DNA from: Marthasterias glacialis
Taxonomy: Eukaryota; Echinodermata; Asteroidea; Forcipulatida; Asteriidae
DNA length: 64,000 nucleotides
NCBI GenBank assembly: GCA_911728455.2
Contig: OU452235.1
Span: forward strand, 8,796,351 to 8,860,350
Reading direction: 5' to 3'
In this document: piece after piece, positions 14,301 to 26,952 of the stretch
Layout: each line of letters opens with the position of its first letter
Numbering within the stretch: the stretch's first letter is position 1
Made by a program: the position numbers and the translations under genes
Notes under the pieces: model-generated
Told to the model about the DNA's origin: nothing
Databases searched by the model: none
The model's input: the letters and a program-made list of their open reading frames with translations, nothing else

Positions 14301-17300
14301 GATTAAAAGCCCCGTTAAAATGATGTCATAATGACGTGAAGGTAAATGTTAGACCAGAAATCACATCTACAATATAGGACAAGCCTATCACTGAAAAAGT
14401 TTCAGGATCGGTTGTGCCCTTCTTCAGATATAGCGATATAAACAGTTGCTTATTAAATATTCACGCGATAGTCACGTGAGTAATTAGTTTCTTAAGCTAG
14501 TGAGCCCAAAAGATGCACCAGCAAAGCTAATGTGATCATTGCCACCATTACGCCTATGAAGTTTTATAAGCATACATGGTTATATTCAAGTCGCGGGAAA
14601 TTTCGATCTAGTGCAGTACATACGCACTCATAGCTATGGTGTTGACTGAGTTACCAATTAACAGTTAATTACTGAAGAAACACACTGCACCAAGATTAAT
14701 GTCCGTCTGAAATGACTTGTATTGTTCTCTCTGTTTTCAAATTGATTTGAGCTAAATAGGGAACCTAAAATTGCATTTATTTTGAAAAATGTGTTCAAAA
14801 ATGTCCAAATCTGGACACTTTTAAAACCTATGCCTTTTGTACATAGATTAAAAGCCCCGTTAAAATGATGTCATAATGACGTGACGGTAAATGTTAGACC
14901 AGAAATCACATCTACAATATAGGACAAGTCTATAAGTGAAAAAGGTTGAGGATCGGACGTATACTTTTTGAGATATGACGGACACAAACTTGACTAATTA
15001 AATATTCACGCGACGATAACGGTCATCCCTGATGACGTCACGACGAAAAAAATGTGTTTTTCATACTAACAAATTTTATAAGCTACAAGATGGTATGTAA
15101 CTTATGACCATCCAATGCCTTTTAAAGAAAACCCTATCAAAACGCACGTTGCATGTATCGTTCGTACACATACAGAATGGGCTATACACTAACTATAGGT
15201 ACTCTCTCGGTTACGATTCAAATATCAAGGAAATCTCCAATGCATTGCCGTGATTGCGCAATCAAAACAGCTAGCCATGGTGTCCGATTTGTCACTTAAT
15301 CGTTAAATTATCCTGGATATTGTACTTTTATTAGTTTTTAATGACCTGGAACATCTCTTATAATAAGCGTTTAACTTTTCAAAACATCTTATGTAATTTA
15401 GGAAACTAACAATTAACTTATTTAGAAAATATTGTGTTAAAAACTTTCCAAATCTGGACACTTTTTGAGCCATGCCTTTTGTACATAGATTAAAACCCGC
15501 ATTATAAATGACGTCATGATGACGTGACGGGAAATGTTAGACCAGAAATCACATCTACAATATAGGACAAGTCTATAACTGAAAAAAGTTTGAGGATCGG
15601 ATGTATATTTCTTGAGATATGGTAGTTACAAGATTGCCTAATTAAATATTCACGTCATTATAACTCGGCTAATTAATTAAAAATTTCAACCAAATTTATT
15701 TTATGATAACTTGATGTCCTAAGCTTCAATTTAGTATAAGATTTGAGTTTATCATACTTACAAATTCTAAGATTAGGGACGAACAAAAACGTGTACAAAT
15801 GCTATGGGATTTTGAGACAGAAACAAATGTATAATAATAATAATAATAACTAGACATTAAGATTTTGTCTCTAGGACAAAATCAAAGCTGTTCCGTTTAT
15901 TGTTTCTTAAGGTACTTGATTTGTAGTTCTTGAGATATCGTCAAGCTTCCGGTTGACCCTCAATTTAAGACCAACATGCGGTCACAGTATCCCGAGGGTA
16001 ATGTTGAATTTCAAGGACTATATAATTGAAAAAGATTTTTAAAATTGGCTGTGTACTTCTTAAGTCATGGTTCAACTTCCGGTTTACCCGGATGTTAAGG
16101 TCAACCCGAGGTCACGTCAACTCGAAGCTCATCTTTAATGCCCAATGACTATATGACCGAAACAAGTTTGAAAATCGGTTGTGCCCTTCTTCAGATATAG
16201 TGATATGAAGAGTTGCTTATTAAATATTCACGCAACAGTCACGTGAGTAATTAGTTTCTTAAGCTAGTGAGGCCAAAAGATGCACCAGCAAAGCTAAAGT
16301 GATCATTGCCACCATTACGCCCATGAAGTATTATGAGCCTATGATTATATTCCAGTCGCGGTAAATTTCGATCTAGTGCAGTACATAAGCACTAATAGCT
16401 ATGGTGTTGACTGAGTTACCAATTAACAGTTAATTACTGAAGAAACACACTGCACCAAGATTAATGTCAGTCTGAAATGATTTGTATTGTTTTCTCTGTT
16501 TTCAAATTGATTTGCGCTAAAGAGGGAACCTAAAATTGCATTTATTTTGAAAAATGTGTTCAAAAATGTCCAAATCTGGACACTTTTAAAACCTATGCCT
16601 TTTGTACATAGATTAAAAGCCCCGTTAAAATGATGTCATAATGACGTGACGGTAAATGTTAGACCTGAAATCACATGTACAATATGGGACAAGTCTATAA
16701 CTGAAAAAGTTTGAGGATCGGTTGTGCCCTTCTTCAGATATAGCGTATGAAGGGTTGCTCATTAAATATTCACGCGACAGTCACGTGAGTAATTAGTTTC
16801 TTAAGCTAGTGAGGCCAAAAGATGCACCAGCAAAGCTAAAGCGATCATTGCCACCATTACGCCCATGCAGTATTATGAGCCCATGATTATATTCCAGACG
16901 CGGTAAATTTCTATCTAGTGCAGTACATACGCACTTATAGCTATGGTGTTGACTGAGTTACCAATTAACAGTTAATTACTGAAGAAACACACTGCACCAA
17001 GATTAATGTCAGTCTGAAATGACTTGTATTGTTCACTCTGTTTTCAAATTGATTTGAGCTAAATAGGGAACCTAAAATTGCATTTATTTTGAAAAATGTC
17101 TTCAAAAATGTCCAAATCTGGACACTTTTAAAACCTATGCCTTTTGTACTTAGATTAAAAGCCCCGTTAAAATGATGTCATAATGACGTGACGGTAAATG
17201 TTAGACCAGAAATCACATCTACAATAGAGGACAAGTCTATAACTGAAAAAGTTTGAGGATCGGACGTATACTTTTTGAGATATGACGGACACAAACTTGA

Positions 17301-20300
17301 CTAATTAAATATTCACGCCACGATAACGGTCATCCCTGATGACGTCACGACGAAAAAAATGTGTTTTTCATACTAACAAATTTTATAAGCTACAAGATGG
17401 TATGTAACTTATGAGCATCCAATGCCTTTTAAAGAAAACCCTATCAAAACGCACGTTGCATGTATCGTTCGTACACATACAGAATGGGCTATACACTAAC
17501 TATAGGTACTCTCTCGGTTACGATTCAAATATCAAGGAAATCTCCAATGCATTGCCGTGATTGCGCAATCAAAACAGCTAGCCATGGTGTCCGATTTGTC
17601 ACTTAATCGTTAAATTATCCTGGATATTGTACTTTTATTAGTTTTTAATGACCTGGAACATCTCTTATAACAAGTGTTTAACTTTCCAAAACATCTTTTG
17701 TAATTTAGGAAACTAACAATTAACTTATTTTTTGAAAATATTGTTAAAAACTTTCCAAATCTGGCCACTTTTTGAGCCATGCCTTTTGTACATAGATTAA
17801 AACCCGCATTATAAATGATGTCATGATGACGTGACGGGAAATGTTAGACCAGAAATCACATCTACAATATAGGACAAGTCTATAACTGAAAAAAGTTTGA
17901 GGATCGGATGTATACTTCTTGAGATATGGTAGTTACAAGATTGCCTAATTAAATATTCACGTCATTATAACTCGGCTAATTAATTAAAAATTTCAACCAA
18001 ATTTATTTTATGATAACTTCATGTCCTAAGCTTCAATTTAGTATAGGATTTGAGTTTGTCATACTTACAAATTCTAAGATTAGGGACGAACAAAAACGTG
18101 TACAAATGCTATGGGATTTTGAGACAGAAACAAATGTATAATAATAATAATAATAACTAGACATTAGGATTTTGTCTCTAGGACAAAATCAAAGCTGTTC
18201 CGATTATTGTTTCTTAAGGTACTTGATTTGTAGTTCTTGAGATATCGTCAAGCTTCCGGTTGACCCTAAATTTAAGACCAACATGCGGTCACGGTATCCC
18301 GAGGGTAATGTTGAATTTTCAAGGACTATATAATTGAAAAAGATTTTTAAAATTGGCTGTGTACTTCTTAAGTCATGGTTCAACTTCCGGTTTACCCGGA
18401 TGTTAAGGTCAACCCGAGGTCACGTCAACTCGAAGTTCATCTGTAATGCCCAATGACTATATGACCGAATAAGTTTGAAAATCGGTTGTCCCCTTCTTCA
18501 GATATAGCGATATGAAGAGTTGCTTATTAAATATTCACGCGACAGTCACGTGTGTAATTAGTTTCTTAAGCTAGTGAGGCCAAAAGATGCACCAGCAAAG
18601 CTAAAGTGATCATTGCCACCATTACGCCCATGAAGTATTATAAGCCTATAAAATTATATTTCAGTTGCGGTAAATTTCGATCTAGTGCAGTACATACGCA
18701 CTAATAGCTATGGTGTTGACTGAGTTACCAATTAAGAAACACACTGCACCAAGATAAATGTCCGTCTGAATTGACTTGTATTGTTCTCTCTGTTTTCAAA
18801 TTGATTTGAGCTAAATAGGGAACCTAAAATTGCATTTATTTTGAAAAATGTGTTGAAAAATGTCCAAATCTGGACACTTTTAAAACCTATGCCTTTTGTA
18901 AATAGATTAAAAGCCCCGTTAAAATGATGTCATAATGACGTGACGGTAAATGTTAGACCAGAAATCACATCTACAATATAGGACAAGTCTATAACTGAAA
19001 ATAGTTTGAGGATCGGTTGTCCCCTTCTTCAGATATAGCGATATGAAGAGTTGCTTATTAACTATTCACGTGACAGTCACGTGAGTAATTAGTTTCTTAA
19101 GCTAATGAGGCCAAAAGATGCACCAGCAAAGCTAAAGTGATCTTTGCCACCATAACGCCCATGAAGTAGTATGAGCCTATATGATTATATTCCAGTAGCA
19201 GGTAAATTTTGATCTAGTGCAGTACATACGCACTAATAGCTATGGTGTTGACTGAGTTACCAATTAACAGTTAATTACTGAAGAAACACACTGCACTATA
19301 ATTAATGTCAGTCTGAAATGACTTGTATTGTTCTCTCTGTTTTCAAATTGATTTGACCTAAATAGGGAACCTAAAATTGCATTTATTTTGAAAAATGTGT
19401 TCAAAAATGTCCAAATCTGGACACTTTTAAAACCTATGCCTTTGTACATAGATTAAAAGCCCCGTTAAAATGATGTCATAATGACGTGACGGTAAATGTT
19501 AGACCAGAAATCACATCTACAATATAGGACAAGTCTATAACTGAAAAAGTTTGAGGATCGGACGTATACTTTTTGAGATATGACGGACACAAACTTGACT
19601 AATTAAATATTCACGCGACGATAACGGTCATCCCTGATGACGTCACGACGAAAAAAATGTGTTTTTCATACTAACAAATTTTATAAGCTACAAGATGGTA
19701 TGTAACTTATGACCATCCAATGCCTTTTAAAGAAAACCCTATCAAAACGCACGTTGCATGTATCGTTCGTACACATACAGAATGGGCTATACACTAACTA
19801 TAGGTACTCTCTCGGTTACGATTCAAATATCAAGGAAATCTCCAATGCATTGCCGTGATTGCGCAATCAAAACAGCTAGCCATGGTGTCCGATTTGTCAC
19901 TTAATCGTTAAATTATCTTTGATATTGTACTTTTATTAGTTTTTAATGACCTGGAACATCTCTTATAATAAGCGTTTAACTTTCCAAAACATCTTATGTA
20001 ATTTAGGAAACTAACAATTAACTTATTTAGAAAATATTTTGTTAAAAACTTTCCAAATCTGGACACTTTTTGAGCCATGCCTTTTGTACATAGATTAAAA
20101 CCCGCATTATAAATGATGTCATGATGACGTGACGAGAAATGTTAGATCAGAAATCACATCTACAATATAGGACAAGTCTATAACTGAAAAAAGTTTGAGG
20201 ATCGGATGTATACTTCTTGAGATATGGTAGTTACAAGATTGCCTAATTAAATATTCACGTCATTATAACTCGGCTAATTAATTAAAAATTTCAACCAAAT

Positions 20301-20433
20301 TTATTTTATGATAACTTCATGTCCTAAGCTTCAATTTAGTATAAGATTTGAGTTTGTCATACTTACACATTCTAAGATTAGGGAAGAACAAAAACGTGTA
20401 CAAATGCTATGGGATTTTGAGACGGAAACAAAG

Positions 20434-20438
<5 letters not shown>
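5464..20438. repeat. Array of seven A-type tandem repeat units (1.8-2.3 kb)
   Basis: Units start at actagacattaagattttg at about 5464, 7233, 9541, 11381, 13691, 15849 and 18155. Spacings are 1769, 2308, 1840, 2310, 2158, 2306 and about 2284 bp. The short units (first and third) carry one copy of an approximately 544 bp sub-block beginning cggttgtgcccttcttcaga. The others carry it twice in tandem (for example at about 7562 and 8105). The fifth unit also lacks about 150 bp near its start. Units look nearly identical by eye. Each contains a TGACGTCA palindrome in the phrase ctgatgacgtcacgacg and a variable (AAT)n tract at its end. All frames are rich in stops, so this is non-coding tandem DNA. 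Confidence 0.85.
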
Positions 20439-20474
<36 letters not shown>

Positions 20475-21055
20475 CAATAAAAATCTTGACGAAAACAAAA
20501 CCTGTTCCGACTGCTATGTCGGAACAGCTAATAATAATAATAAAAATAATAATCAGAAGAAAAACAAAACCTGTTCCGACTGCTAAGTCGGAACAGCTAA
20601 TAATAAAAATAATAATCAGAAGAAAAACAAAACCTGTTCCGACTGCTAAGTCGGAACAGCTAATAATAATAAAAACAATAAAAATCTTGACGAAAACAAA
20701 ACCTGTTCCGACTGCTATGTCGGAACAGCTAATAATAATAAAAATAATAATCAGAAGAAAAACAAAACCTGTTCCGACTGCTAAGTCGGAACAGCTAATA
20801 ATAATAATAAAAATAATAATCACAAGAAAAACAAAACCTGTTCCGACTGCTATGTCGGAACAGCTAATAAAAACAATAAAAATCTTGACGAAAACAAAAC
20901 CTGTTCCGACTGCTATGTCGGAACAGCTAAAAATAATAATCCCAAGAAAAACAAAACCTGTTCCGACTGCTAAGTCGGAACAGCTAATAATAATAAAAAT
21001 AATAATCCCAAGAAAAACAAAACCTGTTCCGACTGCGAAGTCGGAACAGCTAAAA
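20439..21055. repeat. Nine-copy hairpin minisatellite at the end of the array
   Basis: After an (AAT)n tract, a 53-70 bp unit is repeated nine times. Each copy carries the inverted repeat CTGTTCCGAC - six-base loop - GTCGGAACAG. The stems start at about 20502, 20571, 20634, 20703, 20769, 20839, 20901, 20959 and 21024. The loop is TGCTAT, TGCTAA or, in the last copy, TGCGAA; all ten stem pairs are kept in all nine. The spacers are A/T-rich and of two kinds, one with aaaatcttgacgaaaac and one with aataataatcagaagaaaaac or close variants. A single copy sits at about 11352-11377 inside the A-type array at the same place in the unit. The long open frame across this stretch is an artefact of the repeat. 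Confidence 0.85.
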
Positions 21056-21514
21056 AGACTTGTTATCAGAAATTGGTACTTGTGTTTTTATCAGTGTAAA
21101 ACTTCGGGCAAATCAGCCCTGGTACTCCAAAGGGTCCTCATACTCCTATGGATTTTGTGTGCACGTTCGTATCTAGGTTATTTTTTCGATTGCGGCATTC
21201 GAAATAGGCAATGCTATTTTCTAGTCTTTGAAATTATTTCAGACTTAGTTTCTTTTGTGGATGGATACTGGTAGGAATTCTATAATAAGTGAGTTTTCAT
21301 ACTTCAAATTATCAAAACGTTTTTCAATAACTACCAAACCCTATGCCTATTTTAACTACGTCACCAATGTAGCGAATGGTGAGAGCTCGTGCTTGTAATG
21401 ATCGACCAGGTAAATCTCAGAATGATAGTTGAGTATTTTTCGATCAATCTTGGCCTAAGGAAAAAGTTGAGCTTTTCAAAAGAAACTACATTTCGATTCT
21501 TTACAATCATTCAG

Positions 21515-24500
21515 GGTTTTCACCAAGCCGTCTCAGTGCCAGGAGTCTGATCGTTGGTGGAGTGGAGGCCCCGGTTGATAGTCGCCCTTACCAGGTATCA
21601 ATTCTTTTCGGTAACAACGGAGAACAACAATATTGTGGTGGTACCCTTGTTCATCCAAAGTGGGTATTAACGGCGGCTCACTGTGCGGGGTAAGTAAACC
21701 GTGCACTAACATCTCTTCGCGTCAGGTCTGACTTTAGGATTTCTCATGATCAGCATGAAATATCGAGAGTAAAAAGTGGCATTTGACTACTTTGGCCTAT
21801 GGCTTTTATTCCTTTTCATTGCAATTTGAGGTCTCTTATGGACCTTATTCATTGACGTCATCCTGCCGCCATCTTAGAAGGAAAACGATGACGAAACAAT
21901 GGAAATCGCTCACTCTGAAACCTCCCGGGTCAGAATTGAACCGGATTCCGGGGGTCGACTTCCAAAGCACCAAGATTCAACTAAGACGAGTTGTCGGTGT
22001 TACCATAGGAATTTGTATCATATCGTTCCAGATTAATTATTGATTTGCTTCTAAGATCAATATTCGCTCTTTGTGAAATCGAGCCCCTGTTCCCATGGGC
22101 CTGACCCATTTTGGGGTCAGGCTGACCCCGCAAAAGGTTTGACTCAGATCCAGCGTAAGTTTGACCCATTTCAGCGTCATTTTGACACATATTCTGAGTA
22201 ATCTGACCCAGAAATGGGTCAGGCCCCACGGGGACCCGGATCCGGATCAATTCTGACCCGGGAGGTTTTAGAGTGAATGACCTTATGCACATGACGTCAT
22301 TTGAGTAGGGCGGCCTCAGCTAGAGGTTAAAAAAGGGTAGCTTATTGGCTGATCCTGTGCACCGTGCGTAGCTGTGCGTTTTCCATTATGTCAGCATTGT
22401 TTTACCTTCAAGACGGCGGCGTGATTGCCTGATGTCAACATCCGTCAGGATCACGAGCCTCGAAGTGACGTCGTCAGATGTTCGGCTAATGAGCAACCTC
22501 CTGTTTACCTTTAAAAGAGGGCGCCCACGGCATTGACTTCATGTGCATTATGATCTATTATTAGTATTACTCTTAGTCTCGTGGCAATACTTTGCTTGTA
22601 AACAGATGCCCTGGTTACCAATTAAACTTAATCTATGATAAAACTCTATTTCCATTGTGAATTTGTATTTATTATCTCAATTCTCATAAATTATAGTCCA
22701 CAAAGTGATGTGTGGGTAGGTGTTGGGTTCCACGACTTACGCGACACGGCAGTTGACGGCGCTACTATCATCAATGGCAAATGGAGAAAGCATGCCCAAT
22801 TTGACCCCAATACAGCAGACTCGGATATCGCACTCATCGAACTGGATCAACCTGCGGTGCTCTCCGACAGGGTACAGCCCATTGCTATCACGACTGCCAA
22901 CAGTGATGTTGCGTCGGGTACCAGTCTGCTGATCAGTGGCTGGGGAAAACTTACTAGTAGGTTTGAAGAACTGGACCCCATTTTATAGAGCGGTTAAAAA
23001 CAGAAAATGGTGCTTAATTTATTTAGCAGGGAACCAGTATAACAATAAACATGCATGCGTGGTATTTGGCTGGTAACCCATTCTGCCTAGCAAGATTTGT
23101 ATCATGCTAAGCAATTATTGTTGTGCTTAAAAGTGAAGTGTTTTATTAGAGTCTGGACCGCAGACAAATAATAGACCTCATGCGTCTGACGTCATGAGTC
23201 CCACAGAGACATGTACAGCAGCGCCCTCACTGAGGTCAAAACACCCGTAAGTTTACTGTAGGAAAACGGATGTGCATAACATCTATAGGCAATGACACCT
23301 TTGGTTAGGTAGGGTTGCTCACTCAGCAATTTGTCACGACTGGGTTTTTTTTCTTCAAGAAAAACCGGTTAGAAAAAAATCAAAGTAGAACACTTTGTGC
23401 ATGTAACTCATTTAATGCCAAATTCCTTCCAACTTCTTTGAGGGAGTAGGTTTGAAGAATTACTGCATTATCCCATTTTATAGAGCTGTTAAAACTGAAA
23501 CAGAAAATGGTATTAACAGGGAACCTGTTACAATCAACATGCATTGCGTGGTATTTGGCTGGTAACTCGTTTCTGCTTAGAAAGATTCTTATGCGCTGAG
23601 CAAGTTGTTGTCCTCAACAGCTTTTAGGACTGGAGCCTGGATCTAATTCTATAGAGCTTAAGCTCAAAATGTAGCAAGTACAACAAAATTGTGCTTGCCA
23701 GATTAAGGTTACCAGCCAAAACACAACTTTCTTTGACTGGTATCCTGCTTATTTTTGCTAAATTCTGGTATAGGCTCATGGCGCACGTTTCGTAAATACA
23801 TTTCGTGTGTACAAAACGCGTTGGCAGAAATCACAAAAATCTGTTAATTACGATTGAAAGTCATAATAAAATGCAAACATATTAGTTTTGATAGGCCTAA
23901 CCTGAGAAATAGCCGCGGTGATATCATTAGTTGCTAGTGCCATTATTGTTATGATTGTGGTGGCGCTTCATCCGCTGTATCATTTTTATATATTTCTGGT
24001 AATGAAACGCAGTGACTGTTACATGCCGTGGGCCCTCTGTTGTCCGACAGAGAAACCGCAATCCCTCCACCAATGAACAATATTCAACAACACACGCACA
24101 TGAAATAGACCACGACAGACCGGTAAAAGCAAAGGTACTACAAAACCAAGTTTTTCTTTTTTTCAATAAGTAGGGCCTACTAAATGGAATAACTTAGGCT
24201 AAACGATCCCACCAACTACAAAAACGGTGAAGGCAGATCGAATATTTTGGTGTTCGGCACCAAACATGTTTATTACTGAACCACATTAAACTCTAATTTT
24301 TTTTACAATCATTGAGTTAATAACAAAAGTTGACATGGGCCTACATTCACATAGTAATATGAATGAATCTCCGACTCAAAGTTTAAATTCTGTAAGTCCG
24401 AGTAACGGACCGTGGCTCGAACAGTGTATCATTGGGTAAAACATTTGACGTCAAATTTCGCGTCTTGGGGAAAAATCGTGATGTTTTTCATGAATACTGA

Positions 24501-25952
24501 CGTCAACAGTTAGATCTTGTGTGTCCCCCATGGTCATCATGCCATATGACCTTCGCTTTGAATTCACTTTTTGACACATATGTTTCACGGGATTTGTTGC
24601 TGATGTATAACCGCAAACTATCGTATCTCGCGACTTGATGTATTATGGTACTTTTAGCTAGAAGTCTTAACACCTTGTATCACCATAAAACATCGAAATA
24701 TTTTATGAAGGTAAACAGGGGACAAGTCTATTTGTCATTGGCCTGCGATTTTTGGTGGCAAGAGTGACGGTGGTTTATGCGTATATATGACCTTTGACCC
24801 ACAGTTAGAATAACATTGAGTATTTCATCTTTATGTTGCAGGCGATGGTGCCACATCTAAGGTTCTACGACAAGTTGAAGTAAATGGCGTTAGCAGAAGT
24901 ACTTGCCAAAAAAAATACGCGGGCATTGTTACGATTACTGATAACATGTTCTGTTCTGCAGCTCCTGGTAAAGACAGCTGCACAGTAAGTATCATGATAA
25001 CTTGTAGCTGTAAATAGTAAGACTAAAATGTAGGGAGCTGGCATGATGACGTCAGGGCTCATGGCCTCATGCAAAGTACAGTCTCAGCAGACGGTAGTAA
25101 GCAATAAAATGGCTTCTTTGAGTGAGGCATACTGATATTGCTGCCTTTATAAAACAAAAAACTGAACTAACAGAACTTACAATAGATCGAATAGGGCAGA
25201 CAGAGAGAATGGAACAGGACAAATGAAACAACGGCGCGGCAAAACCACAACCGGCCTATAACGATTTACTCCGAAGACATGTTTTTGTTCCATCCATGCG
25301 GACTTAAATCTCCCTGTGCCTACAATTAATGGCAAAATAAACGAACAAACTTTCAAACTGGGCTTTCTTGAAACACAAACTGTACACAGTAATTGCTGAT
25401 AACTTCCTGCTGAGCACATGCCCGGCGAAAATTAAGTACCGGGTTATTTATTTCACACCTTTTCCTTCAGAAACCCAAAACAAATCTCATAATGTTATAC
25501 CCCTGAGATATACAAAATAATCAAAAATGTGTTTGTATTGTGTTGTCATTTAGCTTTTGAGAATGACTCTTCCAGGGTCGAAACGTGAGGTCATTAACAA
25601 TTTTGTTTGCGTATCTACCATAAGTCATTTTGGTTGGTAAGCAGCTTACAACAGACTTTTTGTTCATCTAATTTTATGGATAAACTGTATTTTTTACTTG
25701 AAGGTTTTATTTCACTGATGTCGTACAATTATTTTGATGAAATGTTCTTTTCTCCGTCTGCAGAACGATAGCGGCGGCCCGATCGTCACTGGTTATGATA
25801 AGAATGCGCACGTGGATGGAGTGACCCTACAAGGAATTGTAGGCGGGGGCATAGGCTGTGCGAATCCCAAATACCCGGCCGTCAACACACGCGTATCACG
25901 CTTCTGTGATTGGATCAATACAAAGACGTCAGGTGACGTCTCTTGCTCCTAA
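21515..25952 (+). CDS. Trypsin-like S1 serine protease P1, signal exon not found
   Basis: Four coding exons are seen: 21515-21689, 22697-22956, 24842-24984 and 25764-25952 (stop TAA). Intron phases after these exons are 2, 1 and 0, identical to P2 and P3. The exons encode a short propeptide, the N-terminus IVGG, TAAHC (catalytic His), DSDIAL (catalytic Asp) and DSGGP (catalytic Ser), with Asp189 six residues before the Ser. A secreted trypsin-like zymogen would be expected, but several core residues have changed. Chymotrypsin positions 214-216 read GGG instead of SWG, PGVYTRV has become PAVNTRV (G226A, Y228N), and residue 193 is Asn instead of Gly. No signal-peptide exon is found: homology to P3 stops near 21.1 kb and tandem repeats begin. 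The gene is either diverging in function or decaying. It is the paralogue of P3. Confidence 0.8.
21911..22275. mobile_element. GGGTCA-rich inverted-repeat element in P1 intron
   Basis: The ends are inverted repeats of about 38 bp, beginning CACTCTGAAACCTCCCGGGT on the left and ending in the complement (gacccgggaggttttagagtg) on the right. The inside is rich in TGACCC and GGGTCA. Related copies lie at 34297-34519 and 41093-41440. No coding capacity is seen, so it looks like a non-autonomous DNA element. A fragment with the phrase gtgaaatcgagccc at about 22074 belongs to a second inverted-repeat family nested inside. Confidence 0.65.
22975..23770. repeat. Palindromic interspersed repeats in P1 intron
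   Basis: Copies or parts of a family marked by ttttatagagctgcttaa at one end and by ggtatttggctggtaac inside are seen at about 22975-23156, 23470-23630 and 23640-23770. The family recurs at 28540-28672, 32563-32745, 32757-32905, 35846-36050, 42189-42365 and 57108-57307. The first copy here is shared with the same place in P3, so it was inserted before the duplication. Confidence 0.55.
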
Positions 25953-26309
25953 ATTGGTCGTCATTTTTTTCAGTAATTTGTGCGAGGACCTTTTTCAAAA
26001 TCACGCCTTGGGCTTAGGCTATGTCTTGTGCTCCGTCAGTAATTTTGATGCGGGGCTTCACACCAGACGGACAAAGCCTAAGCCGTGATTTTGAACCGGT
26101 AGATACCCGTGATCATTCCTTGATGGTGCGATGGAAACAACATCGCGCATTTTAACGAGCCCAAACGTTCACATGTGCACGAGACTTTCGCAGGCCTCGT
26201 ACTGACAATAATTAAAAGAAAAAGATTTTCTCGTTAACATGATCAGATATGATTCTTTTACTGACTTTAGTGCTTGAATCGTACGTTTTAGCAGTTAATC
26301 CTGACTTGA

Positions 26310-26315
26310 AATAAA
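26310..26315 (+). terminator. Candidate polyadenylation signal of P1
   Basis: AATAAA lies about 360 bp after the P1 stop. The equivalent place in P3 has ATTAAA (46886-46891). Position and conservation in both paralogues support a role in 3' end formation, but no transcript is available. Confidence 0.45.
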
Positions 26316-26952
26316 GTTGTAAAAGAATTCATCCCTTCGTGTCTCCAAGCTGTCGTCATTTTTTTTTTAAAATGTGTGATCCGTGCTCCTGTGTTTTGTG
26401 CACGAAACTGAATTGATTCCAGAGAACGAAATTTAATAGTGCATGTTATTTTATAACGAATGAAATTAATAAAAAGCGTTATGACCTTGTAGATGGCTAT
26501 ATCAATGTTGCTTTTGAAACGATTATCCAGGCCAACCAACTTACGTAAAAATTTGTATGACGGTAATGCCCGCTGCTTGGCCTAATTAGGAAGCAAGCAG
26601 AGTTTATTTAATTTTGCTCCACGCAAAAATTCATTTTTAAAATTAATTACTCGACTCTGTTATTATTCGTTGATGGATCTTTTTGTATATATCTCGTTTA
26701 AAAGTTGAACACTTTGGTCATCCTACAAAATCTGCAAGTCAACATTTGGGTTCCTTTTTCAAGTTAAAATCGGCTTGATCCCGAATCGTAAATATTTCAA
26801 GGACTCTTAAAATTTTGTTTCAAATTCTGAAGACATGATTTCAACTATAAATGCATATTTTCATGGTAGGCCTAATGGTCAAAATGTTGTTTTAATGCAC
26901 ATTATGTTCTCTTAAAGACTTTCATTAGTAAAAATGTATAAAGCAGAATACT

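Noticed and set aside
19264-19449. 61-codon minus frame in the A-type array
   Set aside because: The same sequence in other units is interrupted by stops; no conservation of frame.
20470-21055. CRISPR-like pattern of palindromic repeats and spacers
   Set aside because: The spacers are low-complexity A/T repeats of a few types, not unique sequences, and the DNA is clearly animal. It is a hairpin minisatellite.
20348-21274. 308-codon open frame over the hairpin array
   Set aside because: The frame only reads through AAT and hairpin repeats, giving poly-Ile and a repeated KTKPVPTA phrase. There is no family resemblance.
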